From: Melastoma dodecandrum
Taxonomy: Eukaryota; Streptophyta; Magnoliopsida; Myrtales; Melastomataceae
Assembly (NCBI GenBank): GCA_029817715.1
Contig: JARUPY010000607.1
Span: forward strand, 5,890,001 to 5,954,000
Length of the DNA stretch: 64,000 nucleotides
Direction: 5' to 3'
The number at the start of each line of letters is the position of its first letter. The first letter of the stretch is position 1. The notes under the pieces were generated by a model, which searched no databases, was not told the DNA's origin, and saw nothing but the letters and a program-made list of their open reading frames with translations. The position numbers and the translations under genes were made by a program. Shown here in pieces: positions 34,105 to 45,510 of this stretch.

Positions 34105-34870
34105 ATGGCAGAAGCTTTTCGTGCTGGTAAGCAGGTTGAACTAGATCCCTCATCTCCTTTCTTTGTGAGCCCTGCGGATGGGCAGATTAGTCTATTGATG
34201 CGACTATGTTTTTTCTGGATTCTGCGAAGGAGGTGTGGGATGAACTCAGTGAAAGATTTTCTAAAGCGGATGACTTTAGAATCTATCATCTATAGTTGCA
34301 GTTTCACACGTTAGTACAAGGAACTAAAATAGTAGCAACTTATTACAATGATCTGTTGTCTACTGTGAGGGATATGAGGATTTACAAACCTTTACCAAGG
34401 TGCTGTTGTAAAAATAAAGGTTGTGTCTAGATGAAGGAATATATGGAACAATATGAGAAGGATCTTGTGTTCAAGTTTCTGAATGGATTAAATGATGAAT
34501 TCTCTATTTTGAGGGCATACATTCTCATGAAGAAACCTTTTCCTACTCTTTGAGAAACTTATAACATAATTCGACGAGAAGAAGCACATAAAGATGCTAA
34601 GAAGAGTCTGAGTTCTCCAATTGAGGGATTAGCTATGGCTGTGTCTTCAGGGAAACCACAGAGAATGCAATAGGAAGGAGATAGGGGGATGGCTTCTAAT
34701 AAAAGAAGAAATAGGAATGATTGGGTTTGTGATAATTGTGGTAAAAAAAACCACATGAAAGACAGATGTTACCAATTGATTGGCTTTCTTGATACCCGAG
34801 ATTCTAACAACAAATTTGGAAGAGGAAGAGGTTATTTGGCCGGAAGGGGTTTAGGAATGAGATGAGTAAA
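34105..34870 (+). pseudogene. Copia gag, element 2
   Basis: Begins with ATG at 34105, shifts frame near 34195-34320 and contains several stops. Gag-like blocks are seen around 34195-34560 (EVWDELSERFSKAD-type and FLNGLNDEFS-type). A zinc knuckle CX2CX4HX4C lies near 34731-34770 (CDNCGKKNH...C). The N-terminal gag is shorter than usual. No functional product is expected. Confidence 0.75.
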
Positions 34871-35039
34871 CCAAGTCTCTGTGGGGGAGAATACTGCTGA
34901 AACTGGGTCTTCTCAGCAGCTGAGTCTTTCAAAGCAACAACTTCAAAAGTTAATGGCTTTTCTTGATGTGGAAACATCTAAAAAAGACTCTAGTTCAATT
35001 TCTGATTGCTTGATTCCTTCTCAAGAAGGTATATTTTTT

Positions 35040-36860
35040 TCTTTAGGGCCTGTTTTAACTTTTTCTACAAAACAGGTTCTTCTAAAATCTTGGATTCTTG
35101 CCACAGGAGCTATTGACCACATTGTGTCCAATTTTTCTTTATTTCATTCAAGTCAGAAACTGGAAATTCCTTTATAGATTCAGCTTCCAGATAATTCTTC
35201 AGTACTGGCAACTCACATTGGTGTAGTTGTTATTGCAGATAATCTTGTGCTTGAAAATGTTTTGTTTGTGCCAAAAATTTTGTTACAATCTCATCTCAGC
35301 TAGCAACTTACTTCTAAAGGCACAATTTGTTTTTTTTTTTTCTGAAAAATTAATGTTGTATTCAGGACTTACAAAGGTGGATGATGATTGGGCGAGCTGA
35401 GCAACAAGAAGGCCGATATGTGATGCAACAGATGAGGGGTCCTGAGAGCTCTAGTGTCAATGATTCTCAACAGACTTTGTGTCTATCAAGTCAACATAAC
35501 TCTAGGTTCATTTCATTGGATGAATTTGATCTTTAGCATTGTAGGCTCGGGCATGCTTCTTTAGACTCAAGTGTTTGAGTAAGATAGATTCTGCAATTTC
35601 CGTCAAACAGAATAATGTCTGTAGTTCCTGTCATCAATCTAAACAAAAGAAATTGACTTTTCCCTTGAGTATGACCAAAAGCGCTCATGTTTTTGAATTA
35701 GTACATGTTGATATCTGGGGACCATATTCAATTGAAGCAATAAGAGGCTTTAAATATTTCTTGACTATAGTTGATGACTTTAGCAGATGAACTTGGACGT
35801 CATGAGAGTGAAACACAGAATTACATCAAAGCCTTTTGTCAAATGGTTCATACCCAGTTTGTTCAGCATGTTAAGATAGTTAGATCAGATAATGGTGCTG
35901 AGTTTATCATGATTGATTTTTACAAAAACAGTGGTATTTTACATCAAGTAAGTTGTCCAGAAACTCTCCAACAAAATGGAGTAGTGGAAAGAAAACATCA
36001 GCATTTACTTTCTACATCCAGAGCACTACTCTTCCAATATGGTTTGCCTTTAAAATTTTGGGGTTATGCTGTTTTGACAGCTACTTACATCATAAACAGA
36101 TTACCCTATGCAGTTTTGAAATTCAAAACTCCTTATGAAGTACTATTTTGTAAGCCACCTTCTCTTTCTCATATGAGGGTTTTTGGGTCACTTTGTTTTG
36201 TAAACACACTTTCTCAGCATAGAACAAAATTTGATAAGAGAGAAATGTGTTTTTGTTGGGTATCCTTCAAATGCTAAAGGATATATGGTGTATCATTTAA
36301 ACACCAAACAAATTTCAATCTCCAGAAATGTCGTTTTCTATGAATCTATTTTTCCTTTCAAACTTTCTACAATCATCAATAGTGATAATGATTCTTGTTC
36401 TCCACAGTTGAATGGTTCTTGTTCTGTTTTTGATCATATGTACAGTAGTGGTGACAATACAGAAGACATAGCTAACAATGAGAACTTTGAATCTGTACCT
36501 GATTCTGATTTTGTTAATGAAACTATGTCTGAATCTAATTCTGAACTTGCTAACAATTCTGAGTCTAAATCTGTAAATGGAATAACTTTGAGAAGAGGTA
36601 CAAGAGAAAGAAGGCCCCCATTTTATCTTAGAGATTATCACCATAGGCTTTCTGTGGCTTTGGCTGCTCACTCCTCATCTGCTTCTGACAGGTCCACTTC
36701 TCTTTCTTTAGCTGTTCCTTTTATTGTACCTACGCATCCCATTGATTCTTACATACCTTATTCTCAACTTTCTGTTCCATATGTCTTTTCTTGTGCATTT
36801 GGAAAATCATTCGGAACCTCAGTCATATCATCAAGCAAAACATATTCCACATTGGGTTAA
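35040..36860 (+). pseudogene. Copia protease and integrase, element 2
   Basis: Protease: a degraded active site near 35085-35120 reads ATGAIDH where Copia proteases have DSGA-DH. Integrase: GAG-pre-integrase cysteines and histidine near 35605-35640 (CSSCHQ), then the catalytic Asp in HVDIWGP (about 35708), Asp in RSDNGAEF (about 35885) and Glu in NGVVERKH (about 35985). A frameshift near 35780 and another near 36245 split the domain into three open pieces. The C-terminal linker to RT (36231-36860) is open and Ser/Asn-rich. Confidence 0.85.
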
Positions 36861-38279
36861 GGTTATGACTGATGAGCTTAATGCTTTGGAGGACAATGCT
36901 ACATGGGAGATTGTTTCTTTGCCCGAAGGAAAACAACCTATAGGTTGTAAATGGGTCTTTAAAACTGAGTTGAAGGCAGATGGTTCTGTGGAAAGATACA
37001 AAGCTAGATTGATGGCTAAAGGGTATACTCAAGTAGAAGGGATTGCTTATCAAGAAACTTTCAATCCTGTTGCTAAACATACTTCAATGAGAATGTTTTT
37101 TGCTTTAGCAGCGGCTAAGGGCTGCTTGTTAAGACAGTTTGAGATTCATAATGCTTTCCTTAATGGTGATTTGTATGAGGAAGTCTACATGGAGTTGGCC
37201 CAGGGTATGCTGATTCAGAGGGAGATTGAAGGTTCATCAGCATCAAGGAAAGTTTGTAAACTAAAAAAGTCCTTATATGGACTTAAACAAGCATCCAGAC
37301 AGTGGAATATCAAGTTAACAGATTGTTTGCTGGCTGTTGACTTTGTTCAATCTAAGGCAGAGGGCTATGTTGCTGTGCTTGTGTATGTTGATGATATTGT
37401 TGTTGTAGGATCGAATGAGGAAGTGATTAACAAGCTGCAAAGGCACTTGGAGGCACATTTCAAAGTCAGAAACCTAGGATACTTGAAATATTTTCTGGGT
37501 TTAGAAATAGCAAGGTCAAGTAAAGGAATCTTTATCTCACGAAGAGGCTATACTTTGAGGATGTTAGAAGAGCAAGGTAAACTAGCTGTCAAACCTTCTT
37601 CTGTTCCTTTACAACCCAATGTCAAATTGATGCGTGGGGATAAAGAAAACCCAGTGAATATTGTTTCATACAGACAGCTAGTAGGAAAGCTTATCTATCT
37701 GGGAATAACAAGACCAGATATTGCTTATGTTGTGCACGGTTTAGCTCAGTTTATGGATTGCCCTGCTAAACAACATTGGGATGTAGCTTGTGGTGTTCTG
37801 AGATATTTGAAATCTACGCCAAAGGGTGTTTTGTTCTCAAGTTGCTCTGATTTGTGTCTTAAGGTTTACACAGACAATGATTGAGCTGGATGTATAGAAA
37901 CAAGAAGATCAACAACTGGATTTTGTGTTTTTATTGGAGATTTCTTGGTGAGTTGGAAGTCAAAAAGCAACAGACAATTTCCAGGAGCTCTACAAAGGCA
38001 GAATATCGAGCAATTCCCTCAACTGTAGCTGAATTGGTATGGTTAAGAGCTTTGTTGAAAGAGTTCTGCATTAATTTGCAACCAGCACAGCTTTTCTGTG
38101 ACAACAAGTCGGCCATCTACTTAAAAAAATATCCCGTCTTTCATGAATGTACGAAGCATTTGGAGATAGACTTGCATTTTGTGAGAGAAAAAGTGGCAAG
38201 TGGTGAAATTGAGATCAGTCATGTTGTGACACAGATGCAAGTAGTTGATATTTTGACAAAGGGTTTACATCCTGTGTGA
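36840..38279 (+). pseudogene. Copia RT and RNase H, element 2
   Basis: RT is open from about 36840 to 37884, with GCKWVFK, RYKARLMAKGYTQ, EIHNAFLNGDL, SLYGLKQASRQW and the catalytic YVDDIV near 37384-37401. A TGA at 37882 ends the frame in the first part of RNase H. A further shift near 37950 restores an RNase H tail with STKAEYRAI and EISHVVTQMQVVDILTKGLHP, ending at 38279. RT itself contains no visible stop. Confidence 0.87.
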
Positions 38280-38329
38280 TTCCAGTTTTTAGTAGGCAAG
38301 ATGGGACTTATTGACGTTCATAATTCCCA

Positions 38330-38342
38330 TCTTGAGGAGGAG
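38330..38342 (+). promoter_or_regulatory. Polypurine tract of Copia element 2
   Basis: TTGAGGAGGAG lies directly before the 3' LTR TGTGAGAAG start. Confidence 0.75.
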
Positions 38343-38649
38343 TGTGAGAAGAAGAAGGCCTTATTGATTAAAAACAGGAAGCAGAACACATGATTAAAGC
38401 GATGGCAACAAGATTCATACAAATTAGGCTGTGTTAGTTAACAATAGCTTGAACTAGTCTGTCTGTACTTAGTTATAGTACACAGAGTTATATATATATG
38501 GTAGTGCCGTTGGTTGTCGGTTGTAACAACTTTTCCAATTGAATGAGAATGTTTCCTTTCTCCCCAAGCTTCCTCTCTTTCTCTGTTCTTCAATTTGCTT
38601 GATTTGCAGTTCGTGCTGATCCTTCTTTGAAGTTTGGCTTCTGCTCGTA
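38343..38649 (+). repeat. 3' LTR of Copia element 2
   Basis: About 307 bp, TGTGAGAAG start and CTGCTCGTA end. It contains a TATATATATGG stretch near 38490 as a possible TATA box. The terminal CA of the 5' copy reads TA here, one substitution. Confidence 0.8.
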
Positions 38650-38726
38650 GAAGATTCCGGCATCAGTGACCTCAAGCAAAGGCTAGAAACATTACCAGCT
38701 AATCATCCTTCACTCCGCCAGCTTTC

Positions 38727-38884
38727 CTGCGCATTTTTATTCAGCTTTTCGTTGTCGTCTTCGAGATGTGCTATGGATTCAGATCATGTACTTGTTCTAA
38801 TACCTCTGCACATTTTTATTCAGCTGTTCGTTGTCATCTTCGAGATGTGCTATGGATTCAGATCATGTACTTGTTCTAATACCT
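38727..38884. repeat. 79-bp tandem duplication
   Basis: Two near-identical 79-bp units (38727-38805 and 38806-38884), each with ATTTTTATTCAGCT, TTCGAGATGTGCTATGG and TACTTGTTCTAATACCTC. They lie between the Copia 3' LTR and the end of GCS. Only a few bases differ. Confidence 0.9.
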
Positions 38885-39499
38885 CACAGACCAATCTTAG
38901 TATAAGTTCATTTTGATGAGAAGGTTCATGAGGCAAGGGTAATCCTCAACCCTCACCATCAAGCAACTAGGTCTCTGTAAATGGAAAGGCACTCAGTTCA
39001 CCACTGATGGAATGCCAAGAGTCCGTTCGAAGAGGCGTATGTACCTAGTCAACACATTGCTATACATCAAACCATTTTGAATGCCAGAGCAAACTGATAG
39101 ATACAGAACAGAAAAATACAGAGTAATTGAGCACTAAAACGATACAGCTTCACTGGACAACAAATTTGCCTCCTCCCTTTCACTTTAGAACCTGGACTAA
39201 AACCCCAAACTGTATTTCTACACCTTACAAAAAATTACAGAATACACGAACACCCCAAAACGTTGCCCAAGAAAAGAATCAAATGGTTCTTTTGACTTTT
39301 TGGGAGTGGAGGCAATGTTTTGAAATAATGATGAATCATATCCTTAAGAATCGGGCTAAAAAACAAACAATAATGAATAAGGGTTAATCGAAATACTAGG
39401 AAGAAGATCATTCCACCAACTGTTTGCATCCGATGTATCCGGAAATACCCATCATGTGAAAGGGAGACAGGCCGGAATGAATCCTAGCCCCGTCGTCTA

Positions 39500-42400
39500 C
39501 TATACATCGTACTTCTTTGGTTGGCGCCATTGTACCAACATTCTTGCAAGTGACCTGATGAACATGGTTTTGGGAGGTGAGGCCTTCCTTCCGTGCAAGT
39601 TCTTTCCTCCTAAATCAGTATACTTGGGACCGAGTCCTTTACCCCTGTCAATCTGCAAAAGATGTATGGGATGTCATGGTAAAACATCATGAAACATAAT
39701 ATATTCCAAAGGTAACAGGTAGAGTTGGTTGCGGATGTACCTTGCTTATTTTTCCATTCCTCAAATGGTACCGGATGCCAGACCAATTGATGGATTGTGA
39801 AAAATGAGAACGAATAGCGCATATCGTGTAAAGGAAATTATCCACCAGCATCGCAATAAATACCTGCTCGGCCAACAGGAAGAATATGCTCTCACAGGCA
39901 AATGGCAATGAATGCTATAATTAGTGGTCGACAACCGAAAGCAAATATTGAAGGGCGCTAGTTCTTACAAGACACCAGTTATATGAGGCGAGGGAAAGCT
40001 GTGGTGCCTCAGGCGATAGCAAGTTGCAGAGTTGAACTTCTATCTTCGTCAGGTTCCACATGGAGAGAAGCTCACAAGTTGTGGAAAATGCTAAGCAGCC
40101 TACCAGTACCAATCCTGAAACATAATAGCCACATTAGACTCACTAAGCACATAGTAACATCAGACTCACTAAGCATATAACAAAATGGACAAATATACAC
40201 TCGCTTAACAACATCAAGATATCTCGAGATGACAAATACAGTGCATTGAACTAATTGGGAGACACAAGCTGTAGGAAAAAATTATCTCATTAAGAACAGT
40301 AAATAAATCTCACTGGAACAAAATTGACAAGATCTGGAAATGCATTTGAAGCTCATCAACTATCATCAGTCAATTATGTTGTAATAGAAGTAAATCATAA
40401 AAAGGTTTGCCCATTAAATTTAGTCAAATTCGGTTTCTCAGGCAAAATGAATTTCTATCAAATAAAAGGAACTGCTTGTGCTAATCAAATGAAAGGAACT
40501 GCTCACCACAAGAAGTCATGTTTGTCTCATCCAGTAGATACCCCTTAATGTAAGCTCGTAGTGCTGCAGTGACGTGGACTGCAGCCATAAAATATGGTGC
40601 AACAAATCCCCAAGAAAGATAGCAGTGGGAAGTAAATAAAGCACGGTTCATTATCCAATTGACTTTTGACGTGTAAGACTCCAAGACAAATGTTTGCTTC
40701 CTTAAGTAGTTCCAGTACCTAGATGCATAACTGAGTGAAATTCCGGCATGATTTGATATGAAATAACAGTAGAATTATTTTTCTCTGGATGTATTTATAA
40801 GAGCCAAAGGTACCTTGAGAAACTAAGATCACTCGCTAAAGGGTGAGGGAAAACTGCAACTGGTGGAGATGTAATGAGCAGCTTATGAGCCCCTACAAAG
40901 ATAAAATAATAATGGAATCGACAAATGCATCATTCCTATTGCTGTAACATTTATAATTACCAAACAGATTCCACAGAAAGACGAACTGGAGGAAAAACAC
41001 CTAGATCCCTAAGCCCAACGTTGCAATAGGAATCGGAATCAATGACGTCTATAAAAAGTATATTACCTGCTATCGCAGCAAGTGTCATGTCATCAGAATA
41101 TCCACCATCCCGAAGCCCTGAAACTACTCCAAAGCGATCACATCTGAAGTCATTGGCATGCATCTGGAATACAACATAAAGAAATAAGAACAATAAGAAC
41201 ACAGACAATGAAGAGGCACTCCCAAAATCAAAAGATTTTAGTTAGTATTTCTCACCATCATGCACCCTCCCCATAGGAAAAATGTCTTTCCCCCAGTTGC
41301 AAAACCCATTGAACAAGGCTGAAAATTGTTTCAAGAGGATAATTATGAGCTTGATAATGAAATGTTGTTCTCAGTATGTAAGATAATGCAAAATTTCATG
41401 TATGTGGATATCTTCCCGATTTTTGGTTTGAACAAAGCATTATGAGAAAGCCGGAATTGCTCGGCTTACAAGATGGATGGTAGATATCAAAGCAAAAAAT
41501 AGAACAGACGAAAATACCATATGGTACTCATAGATGCAGTAACTGCCAAGACTTCCAGATGGCAAATCCAGTGGATATCCAGTTTGAATGAAAATCTGTG
41601 ATGGATGAACAATACGTTCACAATTTTGTGTATCATTGAGTGGTTAAAATGTATCTCAAAACGCATTAATTTAAAACAGAATAGAGAATTCCGCAACATG
41701 AAAATTAATATAATAGTGAAAAAGGTATTGACAATTGTTGCTTATCTATACCTCAGGTTGCTTCTCCATCTCAGCAGTAAGGGCACCAATTGATCCAGGA
41801 TGAAGCCTAACATCATCATCCAGAAACAACACATACTTTGAATCTTTATGCATTTTTTCAACACCAACCTACAGAAACAAGCCAATGATGTAAGAGGCAG
41901 TCAACTGGACAGAAAGTAATGTTGAGAAAAGTAAGGTCTGCTGATAGCAAAGAAGGCGATTCACTGAGGCATACCAATTGATTGTGAATTTTCTGGCTGC
42001 ATGTTGTTGAGTGTCCAGCGACAATAATCTTAGCGTCAAGTTCACCCTTCCGTTAGACGGACATTAAGACAAAAAAAAAAAAAGAATAATTGATTGAAAA
42101 TCTATATGAAAATGAGAACCAATAAGTTCCAGTTATGCCCTTGATGTAAAGACCATGACGATGACTGAAAGATATTGACTGCGCTTTGAAGGAATACAAT
42201 GACAGTGAGTGAGGGATCATTAACCATCAACAATAACGATGTGGATAAAGATTTGCTACCCTCTAAGGCATTGAAAATTCAAAAAGCATAAGTACCTTAT
42301 AATCAGATATCAACATAGATACTGCACGATAAGCAGGATCTTCGGTACTTTCCACAATGAAAAGAAACTCCAGAGGCCCTCCATATAAAGATGTTATCTG

Positions 42401-45400
42401 TATTTCAACAAACATAGTACTTTTAAAAAAAATACAACTCTCTGTACCAATACTCATAGATAAAATGAACACATTATAGCTGCAAGGAAGAGGCTCTTCC
42501 TAGATGAGAAAGGAAGCCACAAAGGATGCACATCAACCCGTTTTGTTATTGGAAGGCTGCGGCTGTACACAAGGGCAAAAAGGCTTTTTTTTTTTACAAC
42601 GAAAAGAAAGGAAAGAAAGGGACATTCCAGAGAATGTAAGCCAATAAATTGCTTGTTTACTGACCAATTTTTGTCCCAGGAAAAAAGGATAAAGAACCTC
42701 GACAAAATTAATTTACAGTTAATGAATAGCAACCTAAATTCACCCAAAAGTGATTGGAAAACTAACTTATCATTGAAATCATTACTGATAATGAGAACCT
42801 TGAAAGCTATAGACTTTTAAATGATTCGGTGGGCCTTTCTCCTAATAAAAGGACCATATAAGCGAGGAACAATGTACTTTTTGATAAGTGGGGAATAGGT
42901 TACTTTTCTATAAGTAGGGAACACTGCACTTGGTGGGGTCTTTTCTTTTAATTAAAAGAGAGCCCCACTAATCCTACATAGGGCGCACAGCATATTTGGT
43001 GGGTGTCTTTCTCTGAATAAAAACCATCCCTATAGGGACAGATTACTTGGCGAGTGCCTTCTCTTTTATAAGATAAAAGGCCTACAGAATTGGAAGTCGC
43101 GGGTTATTGTAGCCGCATAGGATCAAACATTTTGAAATTTTGATACAGTACAAAAACATTTCTTGTCAGTTAGTCCTAATGTTGAGTTTAGGGCACCTAA
43201 TGAATTCCTTTTGTATATTTAAGAAGTCTTAGGAATGAACTGATACAAGCACCAGCTGTCTTTTTAGCTTTACAGCCATAGACACACAAGGTGACAGCCT
43301 GATTGAAGGTGCGGTCCCTGCTTCAAACAGCTAAAGGTGCCTCTCACCTTCTTGGCCAAGGACATAAAGTGGCCCACAATCATTTCGCCACAGATTAGGC
43401 AAAGGATGAGAGAGTCCAAATGACTTGATCACCCAAAAAATGAAAACAAAATGACTCCCTTACCCCAAAAAAAAAAGTTACTCAATAACCCTCTCATTGC
43501 CAGCTATCACCTCAAAAAATGAAAATAAATGAAGCAAAAAAAAATTTCTAAACACGATTTAATAAAAACAGGAAAAAGTATTACCTGACTTCTCCAGTTA
43601 CGCAAATTATGCTCTCCAAACCCCTTCAAGGGCATCACAACACTCACTCTTGGTAAACTGGCCTGCCTGGAGTGATCTAGCTCATTTATATCATGACATA
43701 GGAAAGCAAAACTATTTCCATGTCTCATACTGTCTCTCATCCTCTTGATCTCCCTATTTCTGCATATGACAAAAGTTAGAATAAGAAATTTGATGCATTA
43801 AGACAAGACCTGCTTCAATTCCCCAAAAACCATAAGGATATTTCATCTAGAATCTCAATGTGTCAATCATGAGTCCGAAACAATAAAAAAATACCTGACA
43901 TAAGCAGCGAAAGCCCATCCAATAGCTAGAACTAAGCATATTACACATCCCTGCAAGAAAAATGTAATAACATCAGAGTTGTCAAAGATGATGTACCCAA
44001 AAATATTGTCTGAACAGACTATTCTACAATCTTTCATCCACATAAGGAACTTAAAACCCAGCCCATTTAAATTTAAGACACAAAAGAGCCCATAGAACAT
44101 AGAACTTGAAACTGGGATCTCCAACACCTTCATCCAGGAAGGAGATCACTGCTGTTAACACCTCGCACAAAGAACCCCCTAAACCTTCCAAGTTCCAATC
44201 ACATTTTTCAAGTATTGGCCATGAAGTCGAACGTAGCATTTCCACAGTCATTAAGAATCTAACCAAATTCAACCTGTGATTTCCATGAAATAAGACTTTT
44301 AAGAATAGTAGCTACAGGAAGCCGACCAATCCGAACACCCAACAGGAGTTTTCATCCCCACCAGGACTGTTAGTTGAGGGGAGATAAAAAAAAAAAGGAA
44401 ATTAAAGAAAGCCAACCAGTTATTTTCAGCAAAAAAAAAAAAGACAAAATATCGATTTATGACTTCAACTTTAAGCCAACTTTCTGTTTAGTTATTAATT
44501 TAATTTTATATATAATTGTGTCACCAACTTTTGTTTTTATTTTTATTAAAATTGAATTTGGTCGCGCGAATGTCAAACAGACTTTAATAGATAGTTTTCA
44601 TTTATTAACTAAAAAATAAATAGAAAAAAATAATATTGAAAACTCTTATTTTATTTTAAAATTTCGATGATCAGATCAAGTGAGTTGCAAGCTGAAGTTG
44701 GACGATAGTTACTAATGCTTTAAAAAATACAAAAAATTAATAAAGAACGGATGATGGCTCTATTGAGAGGCCACTACTACGGGTAATGTGAATTATGAGG
44801 CGAAAGAATGAGAAGTCATTCGTTAAAAAAAACTCAAAATTAGACAAAATCAATTTGAAAGCGAAACTTAATAATAAAATTATATAATATATTAAAATAA
44901 CGACAAAAAAGAAAGTCAGACTCAACTTAAAAGAAAGAAGAAAGAAATCTCTAAGGGGCTATATCTTCTCAGAAAAAAACACAAAAACAAACAGGTGTCT
45001 ACCCTCCCCTGACCAAATCATCATAGCCTCCAATCCAGACATCAAAGAGCTTTAACATCCCGAGACAACCAAACAGAATGTGATTGTCGGCATCCACCAA
45101 CAAGAAGTCATCTAATAAGGTTGTCGCTGGTGCACAAAGGTCTTGTGCCAGTGACATGAATTGCAAAAGAGGCAATCCCGCGAGTGCATAATCACAAATC
45201 ACAAAAAGAACAATTTCGCGGCGTCGAATGAATCATTTTAACGGAAACATTCCAAAGAGAAAAGAAAATCCGAACACCAAAAGCCCAAACGCCCGGAACA
45301 GCGAGAGAGACAGAGAGCGAAAATCGGGAAGCCCAATGCTCTGAGAAGAAGAAACTCCATCCCAAAGTACGGTAACAATCCAAAATGAAACGATCTCAAA

Positions 45401-45510
45401 AGCGCAGATCCAATGGAGCAGACCTGGATCTGAACGAAAATGGCGAGGGGAGTACAGAAGGTCCTATTGAGGGAGAAGAGAGCCGAATCCAGAGACTCCA
45501 TCGGTGGCAT
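39500..45510 (-). CDS. GCS: Ceramide glucosyltransferase (glucosylceramide synthase), 14 coding exons
   Basis: Transfers glucose from UDP-glucose to ceramide (GT21 family; ER/Golgi membranes). Coding exons in order: 45510-45424, 43950-43895, 43759-43585, 42397-42296, 42046-41975, 41868-41752, 41595-41518, 41318-41256, 41163-41067, 40892-40814, 40718-40507, 40114-39969, 39863-39741, 39652-39500. They sum to 1560 nt, 519 codons plus TAG, with every intron GT-AG and all phases consistent. An N-terminal membrane segment is in exon 2. GT21 acidic motifs: Asp126 (ESTED), DDD at 181-183 (FLDDDV) and DD at 274-275 (GYSDDM). Further hydrophobic segments follow in exons 11-13, and the protein ends in QPKKYDV. 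Similarity to plant GCS is collinear, with a length equal to the roughly 519 residues I recall for Arabidopsis. A second in-frame Met at 45501 could be the start. UTRs were not placed. Confidence 0.94.
42820..43090. repeat. Degenerate tandem repeats in GCS intron 3
   Basis: Three imperfect units with GGTGGG(G)-TCTTT-TAAT-AAAAG patterns at about 42826, 42938 and 42999 lie between exons 3 and 4. Units are only loosely similar. No coding role is seen. Confidence 0.45.
44443..44935. mobile_element. Decayed Mutator-type MITE in GCS intron 1
   Basis: The left end (GACAAAATATCGATTTATG) matches the terminal inverted repeat of the MITE at 55629-56215. The interior shares the stretches around CTACTACGG and GAACGAATGAGA-like sequence, and the right end is a shortened inverted copy near 44850-44935. 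The element lies wholly inside the 1.47-kb first intron. Its right terminus is damaged, so no target duplication could be read. Confidence 0.65.

Larger units (their letters stand above)
33950..38649 (+). mobile_element. Ty1/Copia LTR retrotransposon (element 2), 5'-truncated
   Basis: A short 5' LTR remnant (33950-34079) and a 3' LTR (38343-38649) share their last ~130 bp, including GAATGAGAATGTTTCC and TTTGGCTTCTGCTCG. Between them lie a primer site, gag with CCHC knuckle, protease, integrase, RT and RNase H in Copia order. Several frameshifts and stops break pol. The 5' LTR lacks the first ~180 bp found in the 3' LTR, so its left part was lost. Confidence 0.88.
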
